Shown: in pieces, positions 24,150 through 32,400 of the stretch | Position numbering within the stretch: position 1 is the stretch's first letter | Layout of the letters: the number at the start of each line of letters is the position of its first letter | Source of the DNA: Candidatus Altimarinota bacterium | Lineage (GTDB): Bacteria > Patescibacteriota > Gracilibacteria > UM-FILTER-43-11 | Assembly: GCA_028281045.1 (NCBI GenBank) | Contig: JANQKP010000001.1 | Span: forward strand, 124,001 to 188,000 | Direction of reading: 5' to 3' | Length of the DNA stretch: 64,000 nucleotides | Program-made: the position numbers and the translations under genes | The notes under the pieces: model-generated | Databases searched by the model: none | What the model was told of the DNA's origin: nothing | The model's input: the letters and a program-made list of their open reading frames with translations, nothing else

Positions 24150-27100
24150 ATGTCAGAGGTTGTTTCCCCCGAAGAATCATCAGTTGAAATTGAAAAGTCT
24201 CCAGAGGCCCAAGAAGGACTCGATACAAGAGCTGATATTCAAAGTGCTTTAAATCCTACAATGGAAGAGGTTTCAGGAAGACTAGACCGTCTTTTTAGGC
24301 GCTGGAGACAAAGAAGATGTGGCGAGCTTTTTGATTACGAAAAAGATCCAAGAAAAAGAGCAAACTACATTCGTCATGCGGGCAAAATGGGTTATGAGCC
24401 TAATGGAGCGAATGAAATGTTTTTCTTGCCCCGCCAAGATTACTATGAGATTCGAATCGCTCCTACATTGCTTGCTATGGCGGAGTCCCCACAGCACCTT
24501 GCTGAGCTGGGAGTGCTTTCGATTGAGTGTCTGGATAACCTAATGATGTCTACTTTTAATACCAGAGGCCGCTCTAGTACAAAAGGGTCATTAGTTGGTA
24601 ATTTTTTTAGATATATTAATCTTGATGAAGGTGGGCTTTATAAAGAGGGGCAGTTTCAATACTTTTATCAAAAATATGGTCCTGATGGTGTAAGAGCTAT
24701 TGCACGTATGCAGGGCTGCGTTTCTGATCGCTATTTTGATTCTATGGATGGTTCTAATAGTGTTCGAAAGGTGGAAGAATACTTAGACCCTATACTCGCT
24801 TTAATTCCAGGGTCTGCCCATTCTGATTTCTTCGCTGCTCTGGCTCAATTTTCAGATGGGGCAGGGGTGGAAAATATACTAGAGGAGATGCCACCTGTTT
24901 TTGAGAGGCTGAAAGATCATCCTTATGTTTTTGATTACTACTTTAAATTGCTCCTAGCTGAAGGGGAGTGGGCTAGTTACGACCATGCCTTTTTAAGAAA
25001 TCCTGAGGAGCTTAAGCAGCAACTTGGAGCGCTTCATGCGCATCCACAAAAGAAAGCGATGTTTGAAATGGCTGTTGGACTAATGGAGCTTGAGACGCAC
25101 AGTAAGCCCATTTTCGATACCAGCGATGATACTAGAACCGGTCGCACAATGAGTCACATAACGGTGCATCGCTATGTTAAAGAACTTTCTGAGGCAGGTT
25201 ATACCCCAAAGCAAATTGAAAAAATTGCCACCATACCTGCAAAAAATCCTTGGCTTGTAGATGCCGCAGATAATTTTCTTTCACTCTACGTAGAATTAGA
25301 TGCAAAATTCCCTGGGGGCGCAGAAGCTTGTTTAGCCTACCTTAAAAGACTAAAAGACGCAGGGGCTACAAGGCTTTGTATGCTAGGAACTATTACAAAC
25401 TTAGGAGAGCTTAAGTCTTATCCCAAAGATAAGATCGGACCTTACTTAGAACTTGGTGTTGAACTAGTGGAGATACTAGGAGATGACGGAGCTTATCCTT
25501 ATTTCAAGGCACCGTGGTCCGAAGGAGCTCACTTTATGAGAAAGATGATCAAGGATCCTGAGGGGTGGAGAGAAAAACTGCTGGAAGCAGCAAATTATGC
25601 TCTTCAATTCCCGACAGAAAAAGAACTCATGGCAGGAGATTCTCGAGGATATGTGTTCTTAAATTACGGATTCTTTATTGATGATCCTAATTTTGCCAAT
25701 CTAAAAGAAGGGATGGACCTTATTTTAGAAAAATGGCTTGGAGCCTTCAGTGGTATACTCGGGCAAGGAAATCTGAAGCCTTATGAAATTCGTAGAAAAG
25801 AGAAGGACATTAATATCATTATGGTAAAAATGTTGCATCACTTCTTTTTCCCACACCCGCACCCTGAGCATAGAGATCTGCCCATGCCTGGTGAGGCCAG
25901 CTTTTTAACAAGGGCTAAAATCATCACGCATTGGACAATAGATGAGGGGGACTTTCAAATGAGTAAGTTTGAAGAATACAGTAGCACCGTTTATGAAGGA
26001 ATTGATTGGCAAATTGCTGCACATATAAAACCTATTTTAGAAGGGGAAGCTGCTGGCGGCTATGAAGTTACTAGAATACCAGGAATTGCTATTCCTGTAT
26101 CTGAAGAGAAGCTACAAATGCTGGCAGGCCTAGTGATTAAGGCAAAAAATGCCATGGCAGCTGTAACTAAAACAGATCCTGTGGATGCTGATGATGCTGT
26201 GAAAGATGTAAAAAGGCTAAGCAAGAATGAAGCTCTAGCACAGGTAGACTTAAGTAAAACAGAGGCTCTTAGAGCAGTGAGCAAAGAAATAGAAGCTATT
26301 CAAAACGATCCTGAGCTTGGCCGCTATGTTAACTTTGAAAAGCTGCAAGAAAAAATAAGGACACTTGCTCATTTAGCCCTATTTAGAGATATGGGTGATA
26401 TTGGAATTAAAATTGGAAGATCAGATATCGATAGAACACCTTTGATGGCTACGACTAATGCTACAACCCAAAGTATTATTGGAGCCATGAGCTTCGTGGC
26501 AAGCCTTGGAGGGCAACGTGTGGAGGGAGTCAATGATGATATTGAGCCCCTGGTTCCTGATATGAGAATGATCCCAGACAGCACCAAGGCAGGTGAACTC
26601 AGTGATTTCTATAAAGGAAACATGAGGCAGATCATAAGCAATATCAACCAAGTGATGCCTCGTGTTCATAATCTTATTATGGAAGCCAGAACTAGAATCC
26701 CAGGGCTTGTACCTGTTGGACTTAAGATTCATACGCCACAATCTATGAATCAAACAGTGGTCTCTCTTGTAAGAGATGCTATGGGCATTGGAAATACTCC
26801 CTTTAAACTCATTCATGCAGGAGAAACCCTTGTGCTTGATCCAACCGTTAGTGCCTTTGAAATGCAACTGATGGTATTTGTACTGCAAACCTTTGGAGTT
26901 ATCCCAGAAGATGATCCAGATATGCAAACTACAGGGGTGGGGCGATGGTCTGACGAAAAAGCAGGTATCGCAGGAGCTTCAATGCTACTTTCAACCACAA
27001 GAGGTTCTCAATTTGCACCAGGTGCCTTTGCCACAAGCCATAACAGCCAGACTGGTGGACGTATTATGGTAAAAGATGCAGGCGCTAAAAATGTGATAAT

Positions 27101-27533
27101 GCCTTTTGGAATGAATGATGTTGCTGAAGGAAGAGTGGATAAACTAGGGAATCGTATTCATACTGACATCTCTCGGTATCAAGTGCTTTCAACCCTAATG
27201 GCCCATGCTGAATATGGAGGTATTTTTGAAAAAGAAGCCCAAGAGTTCATCAGCATGTTCAAAAGAATTCTTGAAAAGTACGACTTAGTAAAACCTTTCT
27301 GCCAATCGGCTTGGCTTTATGGAAACGCCGAAGATGGAGATAGTTTAGATAATCATGAATCAATGATTAGAGCTTTTACAGAGGCTTGGAAAAGAGCAGC
27401 AAATTCACCAGATAAAGGCATCATCAATGAAATGCACAAGCTGATCAATTACACCACGCGTAAAATGGCCGCTCGTAAAGAGGAGGTTAAAAATACTCAT
27501 CACGATGAGTATCAAGCGATGCTTGCCTATTAA
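24150..27533 (+). CDS. Giant protein of unknown family, copy A of duplicated module
   Basis: 1127 residues with no signal peptide or membrane helix, so probably cytoplasmic. Residues 1-40 are acidic and low complexity, and about 40-620 look alpha-helical and repeat-like. The C-terminal 400 residues are more globular, with GRWSDEKAGIAGASMLL, FKLIHAGETLVLDP and a long helix NINQVMPRVHNLIMEARTRIPG. It matches the 28197 gene along most of its length (details in findings). A His-rich HHFFFPHPHPEH occurs near 570. No enzyme motif or known domain is recognised. The next gene is its small partner, 58 bases away. Confidence 0.8.
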   Translation: MSEVVSPEESSVEIEKSPEAQEGLDTRADIQSALNPTMEEVSGRLDRLFRRWRQRRCGELFDYEKDPRKRANYIRHAGKMGYEPNGANEMFFLPRQDYYEIRIAPTLLAMAESPQHLAELGVLSIECLDNLMMSTFNTRGRSSTKGSLVGNFFRYINLDEGGLYKEGQFQYFYQKYGPDGVRAIARMQGCVSDRYFDSMDGSNSVRKVEEYLDPILALIPGSAHSDFFAALAQFSDGAGVENILEEMPPVFERLKDHPYVFDYYFKLLLAEGEWASYDHAFLRNPEELKQQLGALHAHPQKKAMFEMAVGLMELETHSKPIFDTSDDTRTGRTMSHITVHRYVKELSEAGYTPKQIEKIATIPAKNPWLVDAADNFLSLYVELDAKFPGGAEACLAYLKRLKDAGATRLCMLGTITNLGELKSYPKDKIGPYLELGVELVEILGDDGAYPYFKAPWSEGAHFMRKMIKDPEGWREKLLEAANYALQFPTEKELMAGDSRGYVFLNYGFFIDDPNFANLKEGMDLILEKWLGAFSGILGQGNLKPYEIRRKEKDINIIMVKMLHHFFFPHPHPEHRDLPMPGEASFLTRAKIITHWTIDEGDFQMSKFEEYSSTVYEGIDWQIAAHIKPILEGEAAGGYEVTRIPGIAIPVSEEKLQMLAGLVIKAKNAMAAVTKTDPVDADDAVKDVKRLSKNEALAQVDLSKTEALRAVSKEIEAIQNDPELGRYVNFEKLQEKIRTLAHLALFRDMGDIGIKIGRSDIDRTPLMATTNATTQSIIGAMSFVASLGGQRVEGVNDDIEPLVPDMRMIPDSTKAGELSDFYKGNMRQIISNINQVMPRVHNLIMEARTRIPGLVPVGLKIHTPQSMNQTVVSLVRDAMGIGNTPFKLIHAGETLVLDPTVSAFEMQLMVFVLQTFGVIPEDDPDMQTTGVGRWSDEKAGIAGASMLLSTTRGSQFAPGAFATSHNSQTGGRIMVKDAGAKNVIMPFGMNDVAEGRVDKLGNRIHTDISRYQVLSTLMAHAEYGGIFEKEAQEFISMFKRILEKYDLVKPFCQSAWLYGNAEDGDSLDNHESMIRAFTEAWKRAANSPDKGIINEMHKLINYTTRKMAARKEEVKNTHHDEYQAMLAY

Positions 27534-27534
27534 T

Positions 27535-27562
27535 TTGACAAGTTCTTATCTCATGATAAGAT
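27535..27562 (+). promoter_or_regulatory. Promoter of small partner gene A
   Basis: Perfect TTGACA, 16-base spacer, TAAGAT. It starts two bases after the previous stop codon and sits about 30 bases before the ATG at 27592. Confidence 0.65.
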
Positions 27563-27591
27563 TAAACCTTAATTAGCTAACATTAAGTCCC

Positions 27592-28122
27592 ATGTGCGAA
27601 TCCCACCACCACACAGCAGTAACTGAAGTTGAAGATATAAATCCAGACGGTCTTGGTCAGATTGATGATGCAACCGTCGATGAAATTGAAGGTAATTCAG
27701 CGGAGCCCCAAGGATTGATGAATAAAGCTGCAGAAATAGGTAGAAAGATAATGCCCACTAGAAACAAGGTAAAAAAGACCACTGAACAACCTAAAGCACC
27801 AGAGACTCCAGAAAAGCTGCCTGAAGCTAAAGCGCTAAAGCAAATCAGAGAAGTGCGTGCTAAGCTTAAGACAGTGGTTGATGAAGAGCGTAAAATGCCC
27901 TCAGGTAAAAAAGGAAGACATATTAGAAGAAACTTCAAAGGTAGAACTCTAATTGAACTAGCCCAATTACTTGAAATTGAAGGGTTCCCGATAGATGGGA
28001 AAACAGCTATTCGCCAACAAGATCGCGTTCTAAATGCCTTACAGGAAAAGCTTGCTAGAGGCATGATGAGCGATGCAGAAGTTGAAGCTATTCTTCCTAA
28101 ATTCTTGAAAGAACAGCAATAA
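27592..28122 (+). CDS. Small MCxxHH protein, partner A of giant module
   Basis: 176 residues. The N-terminus MCESHHHTAV is Cys/His-rich and recurs as MCDDHHG in partner B. A polar Pro/Lys/Glu linker follows, then a basic segment (KKGRHIRRNFKGRT) and a helical C-terminal domain ending AEVEAILPKFLKEQQ, which resembles VKLPKYLEPTKN of partner B. The CxxHH start could bind metal or a cofactor; this is inference. The Cys directly after Met is not preceded by a signal sequence, so lipidation is not expected. No known family. Confidence 0.72.
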   Translation: MCESHHHTAVTEVEDINPDGLGQIDDATVDEIEGNSAEPQGLMNKAAEIGRKIMPTRNKVKKTTEQPKAPETPEKLPEAKALKQIREVRAKLKTVVDEERKMPSGKKGRHIRRNFKGRTLIELAQLLEIEGFPIDGKTAIRQQDRVLNALQEKLARGMMSDAEVEAILPKFLKEQQ

Positions 28123-28138
28123 AACACAAGTGAATAGG

Positions 28139-28167
28139 TTGACGTAAAAGTATTTTAGTTTTAAAAT
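28139..28167 (+). promoter_or_regulatory. Promoter of the second giant gene
   Basis: TTGACG, 17-base spacer, TAAAAT, ending about 30 bases before the ATG at 28197. An inverted repeat overlaps the spacer and -10. Confidence 0.75.
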
Positions 28168-28170
28168 ACT
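28149..28170. repeat. Perfect inverted repeat over the promoter of giant gene B
   Basis: AGTATTTTA-GTTT-TAAAATACT: nine-base arms with a four-base centre covering the spacer and -10 box. It is an operator candidate. A rho-independent terminator is unlikely since no T run follows. Confidence 0.6.
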
Positions 28171-28196
28171 ACCTAATATCACTTGTTGCCTTTTTC

Positions 28197-31100
28197 ATGG
28201 CGGAAAAGCTAAAACCACAGGAGCCAAACTCTGAAGCTCTAGCAGTGCAAGAAAGGGTAGATGAAGCTTTATTGGCTGTTGACGCAAAAGAGTTAATTGG
28301 AAAGCCTTATTACCATGTCGCCATGCGTGCCAGGGACCATTTAGAAATGCTTAACCCTATTTTTAGAGAGCGGGCCAGGCTAGCCATACCGGAGCGGTAT
28401 AGAGCGGATGCTGATGAAGCCTATGAAAACCACATTCGTGTTAGCGCTCAACAAAAAACCATTGATGAAAGGCATATAGGTAGGGTTAAGGGTGATCTTT
28501 TAGAAGATATGGCCATGATGAGTCTTGATCACATGCATGAAAAAGGACAGGAAAACAATACCGATTCAACCATGCTTTATGTGCAAATTCCTGTGGTGAT
28601 TGACTACTTTATTGAGCAGGGTAGGGAGGAGCTTATTCCTACCTATCTTGAATTTACAAAGCTAGCTCCAAGAGTGGCCCCGATGCACCTAATAATCAAT
28701 CCAAATAGGGGGCCAGAGGGGCGTTTTTCACTGATGGATCCAGAGTGGATTTATGAAGAGCTGCTTGCAATAGAAGCTTACCCCGACTTTAAAGATGAAA
28801 TCATTGCATTCATGAAGCTGTTTGTACCCATGGATGTTTACCATCATGTGGGCATGCGCATTAAGCAACCTGAGCTGGGTGGGGCAGTTCCTTTGAATGT
28901 GATCATAGATAAATTCATAGAACTTAACTTGTCGACAGAAAGAATTAAAGAGCTCTTAATGCTTCCTGTAAAGCATTCTGAGCTCTTTAACGTCATTGCA
29001 GACATATTATGTAATTACCAAAGAGTAGACAGACGTTTTCCGGGAGGTTTTGATGCCTATGTTGAGTTTTTACTTTCTGTCCGTAGCGCAAAGAAAGGGA
29101 TGGAGGAGCATGCGATGCGCATAGCGCAAGATGAAGAGCGGGAATATATGACGCTTTGTGCCCCCATGATGGAAACTATTCAGTATGGAGTGAATAAATT
29201 GGAAGACGCTGCGCGGCCACTATTTTACCTTGATAGCGCCGATAGTTTTTATTTTGTTTATGCCTTCGACAAATTATCTATGGAGTCATACATGCCTTTA
29301 GATGAAGAGGCTGATGACAATAACATTATTCATCATATATGTCTGATGCTAGAAAAGTACTATCATAATTTGCTTGATAGTGAACCAGAAAAAGTCAAAG
29401 AATTAATTCTCCCTCTAGTAGATAGGGTGGCTCAGTTTCCCGTGATCATGAGTGCCAATGGTGATGTGCGAACCCTTATTTTAAAGATCGCTCTTTTTGC
29501 AGATGCAAAAGGGATCTTAGATGAAGCTATGGAAGCGGCCCAAAAAATAATAGACCATGCAAGGCCCAATCTTTTAGAGCTTAATGGAGTTTCTTATGAA
29601 GAAGATGCAAGAGTAGAAAATGCCCTAGGAGCACTGCAATACTATGTGATGTTCACACCAGAATATAGAACGCTAGATGAGGAAGTGCATGCTATTATTC
29701 ATCTCTTAATGAGTGATGGAAAAAGATTCATTGAGTTTCAAAGAGGGACCTATGATCATTACCCAGAAAGGGGGAATATTTATTACCCTTACGTTTTAAA
29801 TTACTCAAAAAACAGCTTTGGAGATGCCTATGTTTCAGGAATCGATTGGGATACAGACGCCATTGATATCAATGAGAAATTTTCAGAAGAAGAAATAGCA
29901 GGCCTTAAGCTACTAGAAGGAGATGTTGAAATATTTGTAACCGCTAAAAAACTCCTACATGGAAATGTGGTAGCTGAGGACTACGAAGAAATTAAAGATT
30001 TTTTAGAAAGATTTTCTGCACATGAATTTAGCCCACTTGGTAAGGAGCTTTATCAAATTGAATTTACCAAGGGGCATTTAGATGAAAAATGGAGAAGGCT
30101 CTATTCAGAGCTCATGCTAAAAAGGCATGAGGCCTTATGTAAAAAAATAATGTCTACGGGTATTAATACGGGCAAAAGTCAGATCATTCAAAGTTCTATG
30201 TCAGAGCAAGAATCCGATGTCACTAGAACAGCTATAGCAGGAATGAGTTTCCTTATGGCCATTGGAGCTCATAGGCCAGAAGGAATGCCTAACATCTCTT
30301 TCCCAGAGGTTCCCAGGTTTGTTATTGGTGAAATGGAAACAGAGGAAAAGGGGGAGCCATTTGAAAACTTTGTAAATGAATACGGAGACATGAAGGACCA
30401 GATCATAGAAAACATGCGCAGGGTCACTCCTTTTATTGAAAAACAAATCATGGCCGCCAGGCAGCGTTCGCGCGGCCTAATGCCTGTAGGAGGAAAGGTG
30501 CATGTAAAGGAGGCTATGAGCGGAAATCTAGTTAATTTCCTATCTGAGCTCTTTGGCTTTGGGCAAACTTCATTCCGCCTCATTCATGCAGGCTCTTCTA
30601 TGCTGCTTCCTGTTTCAACAACGGCCTTTGAATTGCAAATGTTCCTTTCTGTACTGGAATCCTTTGGGGTAACCGATAATAAAAATCCAGACCTTCAGAT
30701 TTCTGTGGCTGGAAGATGGTCTCCAGAAACTGCTCCTATTGTAGGAAGTTCTATGCTTCTGGCTACCCAAGCAGGAGGAACCTATGAACCTAATGATTTT
30801 GTTACTACGCATCAGCAGACAGGGGCCAGAATCATGGCTTACGATGATGGAATAAGAAGAGAATATGAATGGGAGGCAGATCTGGCAAACGCAAAAGGTC
30901 GTACTGATATTCTTGGGCGTCGTATTGTTTCTGACATTCCTCTTTATCAAGTACTTGGAACTCTGGCGTCACATCACGATTACGATGGTCCTCTAAAAGG
31001 CACCTTTGCAGATTACCGAGGAAAATTACACAGCGTACTAGGTAAACATGGCTTAAGAGACGCTATTTATAGTGCGGCTTGGATCAAGCAACATGAAGAT

Positions 31101-31319
31101 GGAGATGACCCTATGCCCCATGTAAATATGGTAAATAGGCTAGGGGAAGCTTATTTAGATAGCGCTGCTGCATTTAGAAAAACAGGCCGTATATCTGGAA
31201 CCCCTATGGGAGATGTGGGCAGAGTAATAGCCGAAACCATGGTATCCTGCCGTGATCAGGCAGGCGATGTAGTTAAAGCCCTTTCTAGCCAAAATCAAAA
31301 AATCATTGCAGAAAAGTAA
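28197..31319 (+). CDS. Giant protein of unknown family, copy B of duplicated module
   Basis: 1040 residues, no signal peptide or membrane helix. A diverged full-length paralogue of the 24150 protein. Aligned landmarks: FPGGFDAYVEFLLSVRSA with FPGGAEACLAYLKRLKDA, VSGIDW with YEGIDW, RLIHAGSS with KLIHAGET, VAGRWSPETAPIVGSSMLL with VGRWSDEKAGIAGASMLL, and SDIPLYQVLGTLASH with TDISRYQVLSTLMAH. The N-terminus lacks copy A's acidic lead. No catalytic motif or known family is recognised. The helical N-terminal two-thirds suggest a scaffold, and the conserved C-terminal third is the likeliest functional domain. Confidence 0.8.
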   Translation: MAEKLKPQEPNSEALAVQERVDEALLAVDAKELIGKPYYHVAMRARDHLEMLNPIFRERARLAIPERYRADADEAYENHIRVSAQQKTIDERHIGRVKGDLLEDMAMMSLDHMHEKGQENNTDSTMLYVQIPVVIDYFIEQGREELIPTYLEFTKLAPRVAPMHLIINPNRGPEGRFSLMDPEWIYEELLAIEAYPDFKDEIIAFMKLFVPMDVYHHVGMRIKQPELGGAVPLNVIIDKFIELNLSTERIKELLMLPVKHSELFNVIADILCNYQRVDRRFPGGFDAYVEFLLSVRSAKKGMEEHAMRIAQDEEREYMTLCAPMMETIQYGVNKLEDAARPLFYLDSADSFYFVYAFDKLSMESYMPLDEEADDNNIIHHICLMLEKYYHNLLDSEPEKVKELILPLVDRVAQFPVIMSANGDVRTLILKIALFADAKGILDEAMEAAQKIIDHARPNLLELNGVSYEEDARVENALGALQYYVMFTPEYRTLDEEVHAIIHLLMSDGKRFIEFQRGTYDHYPERGNIYYPYVLNYSKNSFGDAYVSGIDWDTDAIDINEKFSEEEIAGLKLLEGDVEIFVTAKKLLHGNVVAEDYEEIKDFLERFSAHEFSPLGKELYQIEFTKGHLDEKWRRLYSELMLKRHEALCKKIMSTGINTGKSQIIQSSMSEQESDVTRTAIAGMSFLMAIGAHRPEGMPNISFPEVPRFVIGEMETEEKGEPFENFVNEYGDMKDQIIENMRRVTPFIEKQIMAARQRSRGLMPVGGKVHVKEAMSGNLVNFLSELFGFGQTSFRLIHAGSSMLLPVSTTAFELQMFLSVLESFGVTDNKNPDLQISVAGRWSPETAPIVGSSMLLATQAGGTYEPNDFVTTHQQTGARIMAYDDGIRREYEWEADLANAKGRTDILGRRIVSDIPLYQVLGTLASHHDYDGPLKGTFADYRGKLHSVLGKHGLRDAIYSAAWIKQHEDGDDPMPHVNMVNRLGEAYLDSAAAFRKTGRISGTPMGDVGRVIAETMVSCRDQAGDVVKALSSQNQKIIAEK

Positions 31320-31357
31320 AAGTACTGCTACATTTAACTCTAATAACACCTTATATT

Positions 31358-31714
31358 ATGTGTGACGATCACCACGGAATATCAACAGCTAAAGCAGAAA
31401 CCATGCCAGCTTCACCAGTGGTAGCTGCTGGAGTAGAAAGTAACGAAGGGCCAAAAAACTTGGCTGAAATGGTGACTTCTCTTAGAGGTTTAATTGATGG
31501 CCTCATTGCAAGTGAAGAACACATTGGACCTAAAAAGGTAAACAAGTGGCAAGCAGATTCTAATGCTAAGATTGCCGAAGCCATTGGCATTGTTGATGTA
31601 CCTAAAACGAATAAGGCCCGTTTAAATATGAAGGATAAGCTTAGAGCTCAGCTGCAACTTATTCTAGGAGAAGATGTGAAGCTTCCTAAATATCTTGAAC
31701 CAACAAAGAACTAA
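31358..31714 (+). CDS. Small MCxxHH protein, partner B of giant module
   Basis: 118 residues: MCDDHHG N-terminus, Ala/Pro-rich linker, helical C-terminal domain ending VKLPKYLEPTKN. It repeats the design of partner A at 27592 but lacks its basic middle segment. Only a weak promoter candidate (TTGCAG-17-TACATT) precedes it, so it may be read from the giant gene's promoter. Its stop overlaps that of the convergent DsbA-like gene by four bases (CTAA). Confidence 0.7.
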   Translation: MCDDHHGISTAKAETMPASPVVAAGVESNEGPKNLAEMVTSLRGLIDGLIASEEHIGPKKVNKWQADSNAKIAEAIGIVDVPKTNKARLNMKDKLRAQLQLILGEDVKLPKYLEPTKN

Positions 31715-32304
31715 AGAGGTTGATTCTGTAATTGTTCAGCGATGTCTTTAATGTAGGCTTCGAAGTTTTCTGCGCCTGACCAACGGATCACAAGACCGTT
31801 TACAAAGATCGTTGGCGTAGCGCCTACGTTACGTTTTTGTCCTTCACGTAGATCTGCGGTCACCTGGTTTCTTTTTTGGCGTTCGTTCATACATACAGAG
31901 AATTGTTCTTTGTTAAGACCTAGGTCTTCAGCAAAGCTGAATAGGTTTTCTTCAGCGATATTCGGTTGGTTTTCAAAAACAACCGCAATGTATTCAAAGA
32001 ATTTATCTTGATCTGCAGCACATTCTGAAGCTTCAGCCGCTCTAAAGGCATGCTCGTGGAAGCTAAGGGGGAAGTGACGGTATTCAAAACGAGCAATATC
32101 TGAATTGTTACGCACAACTTCTTCTAGCTTAGGGCTAATACTTGCACAAGCAGGACATTGTAAATCTGAGAATTCTTCTACAAGTACAGGAGCGGTCTTA
32201 CTTCCAATTCCATGAGGCTCAGTTACAGGAGTAACATCACCACAAGCAGCAAGAATAGAAATAGAGATTAGTAATAGTAGAGTTTTGAACGTATTTTTAA
32301 ACAT
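31711..32304 (-). CDS. DsbA-like thioredoxin-fold lipoprotein
   Basis: 197 residues. The signal peptide ends in a lipobox (ISILAAC, Cys 21), predicting a lipid-anchored extracellular protein. The redox centre is CPAC (LQCPACASISPKL), the cis-proline loop is VGATPTIFVNG, and an inserted helical domain lies between, as in the DsbA/Thioredoxin_4 group. It probably forms or isomerises disulfides in exported proteins; the Cys-rich pilin-cluster protein at 46208 is a possible client (inference). Confidence 0.9.
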   Translation of the reverse strand: MFKNTFKTLLLLISISILAACGDVTPVTEPHGIGSKTAPVLVEEFSDLQCPACASISPKLEEVVRNNSDIARFEYRHFPLSFHEHAFRAAEASECAADQDKFFEYIAVVFENQPNIAEENLFSFAEDLGLNKEQFSVCMNERQKRNQVTADLREGQKRNVGATPTIFVNGLVIRWSGAENFEAYIKDIAEQLQNQPL

Positions 32305-32328
32305 TTTCTTTTAGGTTAGATGGCTACC

Positions 32329-32358
32329 ATATTAATAGGGCACGGTGAAGATTGTCAA
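32329..32358 (-). promoter_or_regulatory. Promoter of the DsbA-like gene
   Basis: On the minus strand: TTGACA, 18-base spacer, TAATAT. Its -35 shares five bases with the -35 of the dnaX promoter on the other strand. Confidence 0.6.
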
Positions 32359-32380
32359 CAGCGTATAAGTCTGATACATT
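32352..32380 (+). promoter_or_regulatory. Promoter of dnaX
   Basis: TTGTCA, 17-base spacer, TACATT. The predicted start near 32387 lies downstream of the track's first ATG (32320), which supports the dnaX start at 32401. Confidence 0.6.
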
Positions 32381-32400
32381 TAAACCCTCTAATCATTCTC

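Noticed and set aside
26421-26927. 168-residue minus-strand ORF inside the first giant gene
   Set aside because: Shadow frame: no promoter or motif, and the plus frame shows paralogy with the 28197 gene.
27657-28127. 156-residue minus-strand ORF
   Set aside because: Ser/Phe-rich antisense of the Lys/Glu-rich small partner A; the plus frame has a promoter and a paralogue.
32320-32400. Upstream 27-codon extension of dnaX in the track
   Set aside because: It precedes the predicted promoter and is unlike the family, which begins at MSLYLKYRPQ.
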